From Flaccisagitta enflata (Eukaryota; Chaetognatha; Sagittoidea; Aphragmophora): a stretch of 64,000 nt of DNA. The translations under genes were made by a program, and so were the position numbers. Each line of letters opens with the position of its first letter. The first letter of the stretch is position 1. Positions 1 through 39,194 of this stretch are shown here, piece after piece. Below the pieces are notes generated by a model. It saw only the letters and a program-made list of their open reading frames with translations, was not told the DNA's origin and did not search any database. The stretch is taken from positions 39,804,001-39,868,000 of the forward strand of contig OZ231128.1 of assembly GCA_965153355.1 (NCBI GenBank). Reading direction: 5' to 3'.

Positions 1-38
1 TCCCTCAGAAATCTTAAGCAATCCTATTCTTCAAACAG

Positions 39-28062
<28,024 letters not shown>

Positions 28063-28612
28063 AAATAAGAAGAATCATCTTTTCCTCAAGAAGTCCTTTG
28101 AAATTAAAAGAAACCACCTTCCAAAATTGGAGTAGTCTAAAACTGTATTGCTAACATGTTTCTATTGCCTTGTTGTTTACGTTTTACAAATTTGATGTTT
28201 TCATTCAATTTTCTAGATTCTTTGTTCTTTGATAAAAAGTCGCGGCGTTCTTTTATTTTTCGTCGCAAAAGCAGAACAGTCGCTGCTGATGCGTTTCGCA
28301 AATTTTACAAGTTTCGTTGAACAGATAATTTCCATGAATTCTTTGTCGAGTTTCACAAACTGTGTAACCACAAACTGTGTAACTGGGCGAACTGTCTCAA
28401 AGCTCATGTTAAGCTCTATTTTGGCCTCAAAACAATTGCACGTCATCAAACCAAGTTTATCATTATCAACCAAGAACTTTTATACAGATAAGAAGTATAG
28501 CTTGACTAAGAAAATTGCAATCAGCAACGTCCAGTCTGAAAGATTTTGTGAAGTAGTTTCAGCATTTTACAATCATCATTTTTTCAGAAATCCATGAAAG
28601 ATACAGTGCATT
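28063..28612 (+). other. TMC 3' UTR / downstream sequence
   Basis: AT-rich. A 122-codon open frame (28229-28597) has no recognisable domain and is probably fortuitous. Polyadenylation site not located. Confidence 0.4.
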
Positions 28613-28740
28613 CCGAGCAAACCCGGCTAAAACTGGAGGATTAGTTTTTGTTACTTTTATATTTTCCAAACTTCATTTTTTGTTTCTAACTTAATATAAA
28701 GATATTTAATTCCTTGAACATATTTGGCTGTCATAAAAAA
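28613..28740 (+). repeat. dispersed inverted repeat F, copy 1
   Basis: AGCAAACCCGGCTAAAACTGGAGG ... TATTTGGCTGTCA recurs in inverted orientation at 35995-36125. Confidence 0.7.
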
Positions 28741-29351
28741 TAACTCTTGAACTCAAAATGCATGAAGACATCAATATGAAGTGTTTTAACCCAGCACGAC
28801 GGTCTACATACTCCGTATTAATCAGAAGTGAGCGTCCATGGTGCCGCTTGTGCAAGTGGTGATTTACATAGCTTGTGGAACACAAATCACTCTCTCGTAA
28901 GTTTTTTTGAAGGCAAAATTCTTTTTAAACATCACTTTTTATGAAGGAGGCTGATAGGAATGATTGTTTTCGTCAACCACAGAGAAAAAAATATGGAGTC
29001 ATCTTCTAGAAGAGATATCTTGGCTTCCAGATAAGCTAGAAACTTTTTTAAAAAAAGCAAATTTATCTACATCGGAAAATCTACAAAATGAGCGCAATCC
29101 GGTTTTTGTAACTTTAATCGTTTAGAAATGACAAGCAAAAGAGCATAAACAGTCATTTTCAATATTGGAAAAAAAAACTGACGAAGGGAAAAAAGATTTG
29201 GGGTACCTTCTGCTTGAGACAGCTCGTCTTTTACAACAGCAAGACAGCTTTTAATGACGGACTGGCAATCATGTTTGTCCGTCGGTCCTTCAGTCATTTG
29301 GTCCGTTGGTCTGTTGGTCACAGAGAAGGTGAAAACGCGCATTCAAGGTGC
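28741..29351 (+). other. intergenic, no gene recognised
   Basis: 28870-28925 (TTGTGGAACACAAATCACTCT) is related in inverted orientation to 33930-33985. A decayed family A stretch with GTCGGTCCTTCAGTC lies near 29280. Confidence 0.4.
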
Positions 29352-29363
29352 TGCGTGTGTGTG

Positions 29364-29364
<1 letters not shown>

Positions 29365-29406
<42 letters not shown>
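29365..29406 (+). repeat. (GT)n microsatellite
   Basis: Pure GT beside a decayed family A-like stretch (CGCCCCCACCCACCCGTCC). Confidence 0.9.
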
Positions 29407-29407
<1 letters not shown>

Positions 29408-29626
29408 GTGCGCCCCCACCCACCCGTCCAAGTTAATTACTCAATGGCCAAGACTTACAAATAGACAGACCGACCAATACACGAGCCTTATGTTGAGTCA
29501 GAATATGTCACTTTTGTCTCACCACCATGATAAATAACTTGTTTTTATAGATCTCCGCGATTTAATCTAACAGTTTTCAAAGCTCATTGAAGTGAGAATT
29601 CTAAACCCATCGGCGCCGATCATGCC

Positions 29627-29816
29627 AACGAGGCCTGATACACGGTTACCCCAGTCGCGTGCGGGTGGATAGGGGCCATATTTGAGGTCACTAGACCATT
29701 TGGGCAGGAGCCGTGAGGTCAAAAAGTAAAATCATAAAAAAATGTAAAACGTGACTGATCATCCAACCGACGGACTGACAAAGCGGGTTGCCGAGTCGCG
29801 TGCACGCGACTAAAAA
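29627..29816 (+). repeat. family A element
   Basis: AACGAGGCCTGATACACGG start, full body, and a perfect terminal hairpin AGTCGCGTGCACGCGACT followed by AAAAA. Confidence 0.85.
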
Positions 29817-29940
29817 CTGAAGGAAAACAATACTGACCATTTTTATTGTTTTTTCTAATTTAATTCAGCGTCATTCTATTGCTGTTTCTTTTAGCAGGTC
29901 ATTGGAGACTTTAGGAGATATTTCTTTACAATTCTTTACT

Positions 29941-30060
29941 AACAAGGCTGGATACACAGCTACCCTAGTCGCGTGCGGGTGGGCAGGGGCAGTGATGAAA
30001 AAGGTCACTGGGGCATTTGGGCAGGAGCTGAGAGCTCAAAACGCTCAAAAACGCCGAAAA
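29941..30060 (+). repeat. family A element joined to family B
   Basis: AACAAGGCTGGATACACAGC start and GGGTGGGCAGGGGCAGTGATG. Runs directly into the AGTCGCAAAAGCG terminus of the family B cluster. Confidence 0.75.
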
Positions 30061-31499
30061 AGTCGCAAAAGTCGCAAAAGCGTTAGATGGTCAGCGGTAC
30101 CTGTTGCCTCTAAGTGAGTGGATGTGGGTTTGAGATGGATAGAGGTGCAGTGGCCCTGAAGGGGCCCATGACCTATGCTTTGTTTCGAAGATTTGGGCCT
30201 CAAGGCTGAGATTTGGGCCTTAAGGCTGGGATTTGGGCCTCAGGGCTGAAATCTGGGCCTTGAGGCTGGGATTTTGACCTTAAGGCTGGGTTTTGGGCCT
30301 CAAGGCTAGGATTGGGCCTCAAGGTGGGAGTTGGGCCTTAAGGTTGAGATTTGGACCTACAGGCTGGAATTTGGGCCTCAAGGCTGGGATTGGGCCTCTA
30401 CACTGGTATATGGGCCTCAAAGCTGGGTTTTGGGCCTCAAGGTTGGGTTTTGAGCCTCAAGGCTGGGATTTGGGCCTCAAGGCTGGGTTTTGGACCTCAA
30501 GGCTGGAATTTGGGCCTTAAGGGTGGGATTTGGGCCTAATGGCTGGGATTTGGGCCTTAAGCGGGGATTTGGGCCTTAAGCTGGGATTTGGGCCTCAAGG
30601 CTGGGATTTGGGCCTCAAGGCTGGGATTTGGGCCTCAAGGCTGGGATTTAGGCCTCAAGGCTGTTTTTTTGGCAGCGGCTCCAAGGCCGATGACTATATG
30701 CTTTCACACATATGGGGGATTTTTTTCCCTTTCTCCTTCTCTCTCCTCCTTTCCCATGTCCCCCTCTGACTTCAGATCCTAGCCTCTGCCCAAATCCTAG
30801 CCTTGAGGCCCAAATCCCAGCCTTGAGGCCCAAACCCATCTGAGGCACAACCACGCCTTGAGGCTCACAGCGAGGCCCAAATCCCATCCTTGAATCCCCA
30901 AGACAGGGATTCGTGCCTCAAGGCTGGGATTTGGGCCTCAAGGCTGGGATTTGGGCCTCGAGGCTGGGATTTGGGCCTTGAGGCTAGGATCTGGGGTTTT
31001 GAGCGTTCATCCGTTCGTGCGTCCCCCCCCAGTCCCTCTCAGGCCTGAAATCTGCCCTCTCAGGCCTTGAATCTGCCCTCTCAGGCTTCAAATCTGCCCT
31101 CTCAGGCCTGAAATCTGTCCTCTCAGGCCTGAAATCTGCCCTCGCAGATTTCAGGCCTGAGAGGGCAGATTTCAGGTCAGAGAGGGCCTGGGGGGGACGG
31201 ACGTACGCACGGACAGACGGACGAATGAATGAACGAATGAACAAAAGTCCCCCTGTGTTCAACAGGACTTCGTCCCCTTTGGGCCCGCTGCCCTGCTTCC
31301 TCGCACTCCAATTCACAATCATGCAAAGCAGGGCAACGGGTATCGCTGACCACATATTGCCCTTGGGCGACTGCTTGGGCCTCAAGGCTGGGGACTTGGG
31401 CCTTGAGGTGGGGGGGGGGACAGATGGATGGAGGAGGAGAAATTTGTGCATATGTGAAAGCATAGGTCATCGGCCGCTGCGGGCCGCTGCCCAAAAAGA
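30061..31499 (+). mobile_element. composite family B cluster with three minisatellite blocks
   Basis: Starts AGTCGCAAAAGTCGCAAAAGCG then GGTCAGCGGTACC. Blocks: 30185-30665 (~19 bp GGGCCTCAAGGCTGGGATTT, about 25 units), 30780-30990, and 31035-31160 (CAGGCCTGAAATCTGCCCTCT with an inverted turn at 31145). Inverted arms at 30665-30735, 31240-31290 and 31430-31495. At least two nested or tandem copies. Confidence 0.7.
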
Positions 31500-31502
31500 G
31501 GA

Positions 31503-31974
31503 CTGACCAACCGACTGACCAACTCTAAGAGAGGATTTCCTCTGATCGTACCTTCAAGAGGGGGCGTGGCAGATTGCGTCTGGATGTCTCTCTATCAGCC
31601 CCTAAGGGACCTGAGAATAATCTTCAGAGTCTATTTAGCTATTTGCATGACAGATCACCTAGGAGATGGAGAAAAGCACGTTCAGAAATAGCAGCAATGG
31701 CAGCAATCCTCAGCGCAAGATGATGATAAAGTTTCAGACTAATGTCTCTCTGAGAACAGATTAATTCCAATCTTATAAGCCAGCAACTAAATAAATATCT
31801 AAAGGGGGAAAAGGAATATATAATGACATTGAAGATGGCTGGCAACAAAATATCTATCATTGGCAAAACATATCATTTTCGTATCAATCTATCTACTGAC
31901 ATGATCGTGAATGTAACGATGATTAACTGATATCACGTAAGAGAGTTCATCAGGAAATCCACGCTTACACAACC
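31503..31974 (+). other. intergenic, no recognised feature
   Basis: No gene or structured repeat recognised. Confidence 0.45.
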
Positions 31975-31978
31975 AACC

Positions 31979-32500
31979 AACAAGGCCTTTACACCTGCAC
32001 CCCCAACGCCACTACCGCCCAGCCTCAGCGACCTAATCCCAGCCTCAGTGACCTAATCTCAGCCTCAGCGACCTAATCCCAGCCTCAGCGACCTAATCCC
32101 AGCCTCAGTGACCTAATCTCAGCCTCAGCAACCTAATCCCAGCCTCAGCGACCTAATCCTGGCCTCAGCGACCTAATCCTGGCCTCAGCGACCTAATTCT
32201 GTTCTCTGTGACCTAATACCCGCTCTTGCAATCTAATATCCGCTTCAGGGACCTAATACCAGCCTCAGCGACCCAATACGCCAATACTGGCCTAAGCGAC
32301 CTAACACCAGCCTCAGTGACCTAATACCATCCTCAGCGAACTTATATTGGCCTTAGCAACCTAGCATCAGCCTCAGCACCTAATATTGACCATAGCAACC
32401 TAATCCCAGCCTCTTTCTTACCCGTGCCCATAGACCGACGGACTGACTGACGGACGGACGGACAAAGGCTCTTACAGAGTTGCGTGTCCGCAACTTAAAA
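31979..32500 (+). repeat. family A-like element with 20 bp minisatellite
   Basis: CAAGGCC start, about 18 units of AGCCTCAGCGACCTAATCCC (32020-32410), a GGAC stretch, then TTGCGTGTCCGCAACTTAAAA. Shows that the minisatellite can replace most of the element body. Confidence 0.75.
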
Positions 32501-32539
32501 GGGCTTACAAGAAATCAAATTAAGTTAAACCTGCGTTTG

Positions 32540-32790
32540 AGTAAGTAGGCGTGTTTCTACTTGTGCGCTACTTTCGTTCGCTCGCACCACTCCGCTCACT
32601 AGCTCTGCTCACTTGCTCTGCAGCACTCCGCTTCGCAACACCCACTTTGCTCGCTTGCTCGGTTAGTGGGATCGCTCACTCACTTCGCTCACTCCCTCAG
32701 ACGATTGTAATTCATATCTGTTTCACGCGTTTTACGTGAAAAATAGAGATTCTTGTGAGTAGAAACAAACCCGCTTAGACGTATTGTGTG
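32540..32790. repeat. dispersed repeat D
   Basis: CTTTCGTTCGCTCGCACCACTC and TCGCTCACTCACTTCGCTCAC; related to 6690-6800 in inverted orientation. Confidence 0.4.
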
Positions 32791-32804
32791 AGTGGCATAG
32801 GTGT

Positions 32805-33230
32805 AAAACAAGGCCATTACATGGCAGAATAGTCACGGAGGGTTGGGGAGGGACAGAAATGTAAACAAGGTCATTTGACCTAAGTCGCGTGCGTTGGTAT
32901 TTTCACAAAACATCGGACAAACAGACAGGGAGACAGACTAAAACTGTCAAAATGACCTTTGTATTAGCCAACATGTTTTTATTGATACCCTAAAACCTTT
33001 AAAATGTCTTTAAAACGTTTTAAACGCCTTTTAAACATTTTTGTGACAGACGGACCGACTGACCGATGGACCAGCAGACGGATCGAAAAGTGGCTTATAG
33101 AGTCGCATAGCAAGGGACTAAAAACCGCTTGCAATTTGAAAATGTTACAGATGTAACGACCTACCGACTGTCTGACTGACATGGCGAAATGTTGAGTCGC
33201 GTGTCCACGACTAAAAACTATGAATGCACT
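32805..33230 (+). repeat. degenerate family A copies
   Basis: ACAAGGCCATTACATGGC start; later two GACGGACCGACTGACCG-type stretches with AGAGTCGCATAGCAAGGGACTAAAAA and GAGTCGCGTGTCCACGACTAAAAA ends. Confidence 0.6.
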
Positions 33231-33355
33231 CTGTGTTAACTATATCACCAACGGCAGGACCGAGCGCGGACCAACAGATGGAAGTAACAACCAAACAACA
33301 GCAAATGAACAGACTGACTGACCAACAGACACATACGCAGGACTGAAAATTGTTC

Positions 33356-33534
33356 TTTTTAGTCGCGTGCACGCGACTCTACAACCCGCTATGTCCGTCG
33401 GTCTGTCTGTCTGTCCGTCACGTTTTACTTTTTTTTTTGACCTCACTGCCCCTGCCCAAATGGTCTAGTGACCTCAAATATGGCCCCTGCCCACCCGCAC
33501 GCGACTTCGGTAGCCGTGTATCCAGCCTTGTTTT
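33356..33534 (-). repeat. family A element
   Basis: TTTTTAGTCGCGTGCACGCGACTC start and TGTATCCAGCCTTGTTTT end, full body. Confidence 0.85.
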
Positions 33535-34015
33535 CTGTTTAAGAGCATCTGTCCGTCGGTCCATTGCTTGGTCCATCTGTTGGTTAGTCTGACCTTCGGT
33601 CCAAGTGCCAGCCCATTACGCCTTTTCAGACATCACGCAGATGATGCCTCAAATTGCCTGATCGGATTGCTTTTTAATTTCCTCTCTTAGAAAAGTAGTT
33701 TAATTTCATTTCCTTTCTTCAGAAAGAAACTCAATTTTCTCCGCAACTGTTTGATCGATTGAGATGAAATTTTACACAGATAAACAACTAAAAAAATGCC
33801 GTCGAATGAGACCAACCGCAAAATTGTGACTCAATTAGAAATGGATTTATGATTTTCTAAAGATTAAAATATTTCGATGATATTGGTCAAATAGTTGTCA
33901 TTTGCATTCCCCTCATCAAAGTGGGTTTAACGAAAAGTTTGCCTTAAAAAAAACTTACGGAAGAGTGATTTGTGTTCCCTAAGTGACATATTACACTGCT
34001 CCACCACTCGGCTCT
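33535..34015 (+). other. intergenic, no recognised gene
   Basis: AT-rich; only the 33930-33985 block related to 28870 noted. Confidence 0.4.
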
Positions 34016-34019
34016 TTGG

Positions 34020-34322
34020 ACACTCAATTCTGATTAAAACGGAATATGTAGACCGTCGTGCCAGATCAATGGATTCAGCAGAAAATTTTATCTATCTTAG
34101 ACTACAAGAACAGCTCGAGCAGACTATTATTTCAGGTTTTATGGTCATTTAAAGTTTTTAAGGACAATTGTCCAAAATTTGTTTGAGACAATTGTCCTTA
34201 AAAACTTAAAATAGCTGTAAAACCTGAAATAATTGTCTGATTGAGCTGTTCTTGTACTCTAGGATGGGTAAAAATTTTCTCCTGAATCCAATGGTCTGGG
34301 TAAGAACACTCCATATTGACGT
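34020..34322. mobile_element. palindromic MITE-like hairpin
   Basis: Arms of about 145 bp around 34170: TACAAGAACAGCTCGAGCAGAC / GTCTGATTGAGCTGTTCTTGTA and GACAATTGTCC on both sides. Outer ends not defined. Confidence 0.75.
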
Positions 34323-34350
34323 CTTCATGCACTTTGATTTCACAATTCAT

Positions 34351-34450
34351 TTTTAGTCGCGTGCACGCGACTCTACAACCCGCTCCGTCGGTCCGTTGGT
34401 CGGTTGCTCCGTCCGTCCGTCCGTCCGTCCGTCCGTAACACTTTGCTTTT
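34351..34450 (-). repeat. family A element, truncated into a minisatellite
   Basis: TTTTAGTCGCGTGCACGCGACTC, GTCC repeats, AACACTTTGCTTTTTT; then the array at 34480 replaces the rest. Confidence 0.75.
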
Positions 34451-34479
34451 TTTCGTCTTTTTGGGTCGTCTGGAGTTAT

Positions 34480-34990
34480 TTTGAGTCATTTTTTTGTTGT
34501 TTTTGGGAATTATTGGTTGCTCTTAGTCATTTTTGGTTATTTTTGGTCAGTTTTGGTCATTTTGGTCATTTTGGTCATTTTTGGTCATTTTTGGTCATTT
34601 TTGATTATTTTTGATTATTTTTGATTATTTTTGGTCATTCTTGGTCATTCTTGGTCATTTTTGGTCATTTTTGGTCATTTTGGTCATTTTTGGTCATTTT
34701 GGTCATTTTGGTCATTTTGGTCATTTTGGTCATTTTGGTCATTTTGGTCATTTTTGGTTATTTATGGTCATTTTTGGTCATTACAGGTCTTTTAGGTCAA
34801 TTGGGTCATTTTTGGTCATTTTTGATTATTTTTGTTCATTTTTGGTCATTTTTGTTCATTTTTGGTCAATTTTGGTTATTTTTGGTCATTTTGGTCATTT
34901 TTGATCATTTTTGGTCATTTTTGGTCGTTTTTGGTCGTTTTTGGTCATTTTGGTCATTATTGGTCATCTTTGGTCATCTTTGGTCATAAA
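34480..34990 (+). repeat. (TTTTTGGTCA)n minisatellite
   Basis: About 50 units of 8-10 bp, TTTTGGTCAT / TTTTTGGTCA. Confidence 0.95.
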
Positions 34991-35232
34991 GTTTGCTGGT
35001 TAAAGTCTGCTGGATAAAGTCTGATGGTTAAAGTCTGCTGGTTTAAATCTGCTGGTTTAAATCTGCTGGTTTAAGTCTGCTGGTTTAAATCTAATGGGTT
35101 AAGTCTGCTGGTTAAAGTCTGCTGGTTTAAGTCTGCTGGTTTAAGTCTGCTGGTTTAAATCTAATGGTTTAAGTCTGCTGGTCTAATGGTTTAAGTCTGC
35201 TGGTTTAAGTCTGCTGGTTAAAATGATATTAA
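34991..35232 (+). repeat. 14 bp minisatellite (GTTTAAGTCTGCTG)
   Basis: About 16 units with variants AAATCTAATG. Confidence 0.95.
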
Positions 35233-35239
35233 AGATAAG

Positions 35240-35910
35240 TATGGTTTAAGTCTGGTTTAAGTCTTGTTGAAGTCTGGTTTAAGCATGGTTTAAGTCTGGT
35301 TAAGTCTGGTTTAAGTCTGGTTTAAGACTGGCTCATGTCTGATTTATGTCTGGTTTAGGTCTGGGTTAGGTCTGGTTTAGGTCTGGTGTATGTCTGGTTT
35401 TTGTCTGGTTTATGTTTGATTTAGGTCTGATTTAGGTCTGGTTTTGGTCTGGTTTTGGTCTGGTTTTGGTTTGGTTTCATTCTGGTTTGAGTCTGGTTTG
35501 AGTCTGGTTTGAGTCTGGTTTGAGTCTGGTTTGAGTCTGGTTTGATTCTGGTTTGAGCCTGGTTTGAGCCTGGTTTGAGCCTGGTTTGAGCCTGGTTTGA
35601 GCCTGGTTTAAGTCTGGTTTAAGTCTGGTTTGAGTCTGGTTTGAGTCTGGTTTGAGTCTGGTTTGAGTCTGGTTTGAGTCTGGTTTGAGTCTGGTTTGAG
35701 TCTGGTTTGAGTCTGGTTTGAGTCTGGATTGAGTCTGGTTTGAGTCTGGTTTGAGTCTGGCTTAAATCTGGTTTATGTCTGGTTTATGTCTGATTTAGGT
35801 CTGTTTTCGGTCTGGTTTAATTCTGGTTTGAGTCTCGTTTTAGTCTGGTTTGAGTCTGGTTTGAGTCTGGTTTGAGTCTGGTTTGGGTCTGTTTTGGGTT
35901 GCGTTTAAGT
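35240..35910 (+). repeat. 11 bp minisatellite (GTCTGGTTTGA)
   Basis: About 60 units; GTTTAAGTCTG at the left grades into GTTTGAGTCTG. Probably arose from the preceding array by unit change. Confidence 0.95.
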
Positions 35911-35994
35911 CTGATTTTCAATAAAAAGATACAATAAGGAGTCAGGTCAGTTCAGTTATTTTTGTCCTGCACGCGACTTATAGGTGTTGGCCTT

Positions 35995-36125
35995 GTTTTT
36001 TTGACAGCCAAATATGTTCAAGGAATTAAGTATCTTTTAATTACGTTAGATACAAAAAATAAAGTTTGGGAAATGAAATTAAAGTAACAAAAATAAAACC
36101 TCCAGTTTTAGCCGGGTTTGCTTGG
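35995..36125 (-). repeat. dispersed inverted repeat F, copy 2
   Basis: Complement of 28613-28740 (TGACAGCCAAATATGTTCAAGG). Confidence 0.7.
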
Positions 36126-36227
36126 AAGGTACCGTATGCTAGCTTAGATGATAAATGCAATAAACATTATGAAAAAAAAAAATCCCTCTCCAACGGATTT
36201 AAAGGGACTGACAAATTACATCTGTTA

Positions 36228-36702
36228 CACTTTTTTTTTATAAGAACGTCATTTTTTGGGCAAACCTTCAATGTTCTTAAATTTTGAGCAGTTTCAAGGC
36301 TTTAATGTTCTTAAATTGTTCTTAGTTAAAAGCACTTTTCCACCTTTAATTAAGTACGTTCTTAATTAGTTTAAGTTTGTCATTAAGGAAAAAATGATGG
36401 ATTATGTTAATGAAACATCAAAGCAGCAGGTTTAAACATTTTAAGTGAATTTAAATCAATGAAAGTAGAAAGATATATGCTAAAAATTGGGACATGATTT
36501 GCTGAACAAAGTCTGTTTATTTTCAATGAACAATCAATTAAAAAAAGTCGAGAAAAAATGTTCTTACATTTTTAAGATTTTAAGCCTAATGTTCTTAATT
36601 TTTTGAATAAATGAAGCCTTCCACTGTTCTTAGCATGTTCTTAAATTTTTGATGATTTAAAGCCTAACATTCTTATAAACTTGGTTCTTATAAAAAAAAT
36701 TG
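36228..36702. mobile_element. MITE, TA duplication (group 6)
   Basis: CACTTTTTTTTTATAAGAAC / GTTCTTATAAAAAAAATTG ends, TA flanks at 36226-36227 and 36703-36704. Interior rich in GTTCTTAAATTTT. Sister of 41481-41909. Confidence 0.7.
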
Positions 36703-36704
36703 TA

Positions 36705-37070
36705 TAGCCAATGAAGGGCCTAAAATAAAACGAATTGGAGGGACAGTGAATTTGCAACCATTATTATAGGCGGAAATTCATTAGTGACGGGTAAGTTAGA
36801 GCGGGGTTCAACAGTACGGTAACATTTGCTCTGTCCCCAAAAAGGCTGAGTAGAATGAATGTATCATATGTAAAACAGATAATTACCCAAAAATGTCAAT
36901 GGCTTTTCTTAACGTATGTAAAAATAACGAGGCCACAAAAGGGTTGTTGATATTTTTGAATATGTTATTGTCCTTTGGCTAAAAAGTTGAATGCACATTT
37001 TCACAATGAGTTTTGATAGCAATACACTCTTTTTATTGAGTAATTTTTTACTCCAGTAAGGACAAAGCTT
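36705..37070 (+). other. intergenic, no recognised feature
   Basis: AT-rich; nothing recognised. Confidence 0.45.
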
Positions 37071-37072
37071 AA

Positions 37073-37690
37073 TAGTCGCAAAAGCGTTAAATGGTCAGCG
37101 GTACCCGATGCCCCTAAGTTAGTGTGTGTGGAAATGAGATTATGAGAGGGGCAGCGGCCCTAGAGGGGCCAATGACCTATGATTCCACATAGGACAATTT
37201 TTTCCGGTTTGAGAAGCTGGTTTGGAGGGCTGAGAGGCCATATTTTGGCTCTAAAAGGTCTGATTTAGGGTGTGAGAGGCGTGGTTTGGGGTCTGAGAGG
37301 CTTGATTTGGGGTCTGAAAGGCCTTTTTTGGGTCTGAGGGGTCTAATTTGGGGTCCGAAAACCTGACATGGGGTCTGAGGCCTGATTTGGATATGAGAGG
37401 CCTAATTTGGGGTCTGAAAAGCCTGATCTGGGGTCTTGGAAGCCTGAATTGGGGTCTGAGAGGCCTGATTTGGGGTCTGGGAGGCCTGATTTGAGGTCTG
37501 AGAAGCCTGATTTGGGGTCAGAAATGTCTGATTTGGAGTCGAAAAAGCCTGATTTGGGGTCTGAGAGGCTTTATTTGAGGCTGGGGGGGGACGGACGGAT
37601 GGACGGACAGACGGATGGAAAACGGAAACCGCAGAAAATTGCCCTATGTGGAATCATAGGTCATCGGCCCCTCCAGGGCCGCTGCCCAAA
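37073..37690 (+). mobile_element. family B element, intact ends
   Basis: TAGTCGCAAAAGCGTTAAATGG, GGTCAGCGGTACCCG, then GGGCAGCGGCCCTAGAGGGGCC; inverted arm GGCCCCTCCAGGGCCGCTGCCC. Arms share ATGACCTATGATTCCACATAGG. Interior ~20 bp GAGAGGCCTGATTTGGGGTCT (37210-37585) plus GGAC repeats. Clearest copy of the family. Confidence 0.8.
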
Positions 37691-38090
37691 AGGACATGAG
37701 GCTGAAATTTTCCCAAAATTTAAGGACATTTTAAAGACAATCCCCAGCCTCAAATTTTAAAAAAATTGTTAAGTATTCCAAATTTTAATGATTGCTGTAA
37801 AAATTGTTTAAAAAATATATCTTCATAATAGAAAATAGTAACTATTTATTTCTATACACTGAATATACTTAATATTTAAACAAATACAAATTAATTATTG
37901 CAATATTTTATATTTTTTAATCAATTTTTCATAACAAATTTAAGTTTTGATAATTTTTTTTTCATTAACAATATAAAACTATAAGAAAATATCAAGGACA
38001 TATTAAGAACATTCCAGCCTCAAATCTGCAAAAATTTAAGGACATTCCAGCCTCAGAAAAATTTTACTGGTCCTTAAAAACTGAAAAGAG
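37691..38090 (+). other. AT-rich intergenic with short direct repeats
   Basis: AAATTTAAGGACATT...CAGCCTCAAAT motif occurs three times (37705-38060). Confidence 0.4.
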
Positions 38091-38136
38091 TGTAATTGAC
38101 AAGTCCGATGTGAGTCCCATCATTTGACACATTATC

Positions 38137-38343
38137 TTTACACTCGGGTGTTTCAAAAAAAAAGAAAGTTTCTTTTATATGCTCATCCTCATCAGGGGGC
38201 GTGGGGGGACAAATTATAAGACACTTACCGTCGTCCTTTTTTTCAATTTCAACCATCTTCCGTTTTTTTAGCAAGAAAAACTACTTTTTACGCTTTTATA
38301 TTCCCAGCGCGTCTTCGTCATTTCGATTTTCGAGACCAGCGTT
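38137..38343 (-). promoter_or_regulatory. promoter/first-exon-like block, copy 1
   Basis: Minus-strand GGAATATAAAAGCG (TATA-like), about 45 nt further ATG at 38256 opening MVEIEKKDD, then G|GTAAGTG, a consensus donor. Read through, a 60-codon frame runs to 38074. Copy 2 is at 43759-43960 in the opposite orientation. No downstream exon found. Confidence 0.4.
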
Positions 38344-38627
38344 CATTTTTTCATGGTCTAATGAATGAAACCCAAACCATATGTGACAAATGAACTAATT
38401 CGGCTGAGAGAATGACCAAGGCGTAGCGATGGAAGAAAATACTGATGCTGGATAATACGTACGTAAGTTTGGCAAAGTAGGAATGCCCATACAGCAACAT
38501 ACAAATTAAGAGAAATGAGTTAGTTACTCGTAGTGTTTTCGCGCTCACGTTTTCATCGCAAGCGAAGCGAAAATGAAGTCACTGGTTGCGAAATCACAGA
38601 TTTCAGAATCATAGTTACGGGTCTGTC

Positions 38628-39192
<565 letters not shown>

Positions 39193-39194
39193 TA

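Noticed and set aside
28229-28597. 122-codon frame just after the TMC stop
   Set aside because: No domain, splice or promoter signal; likely chance within the 3' UTR or flank.
29627-29816. Family A as a tRNA-derived SINE
   Set aside because: No A-box or B-box (GGTTCGANNCC) found in either orientation, though a pol III origin from another RNA is not excluded.
34480-34990. Phe/Gly/His repeat peptides from the GGTCATTTTT array
   Set aside because: Minisatellite read in frame; no gene context.
35240-35910. Possible CRISPR-like array
   Set aside because: Units are contiguous with no unique spacers, in a eukaryotic intergenic region; it is a minisatellite.
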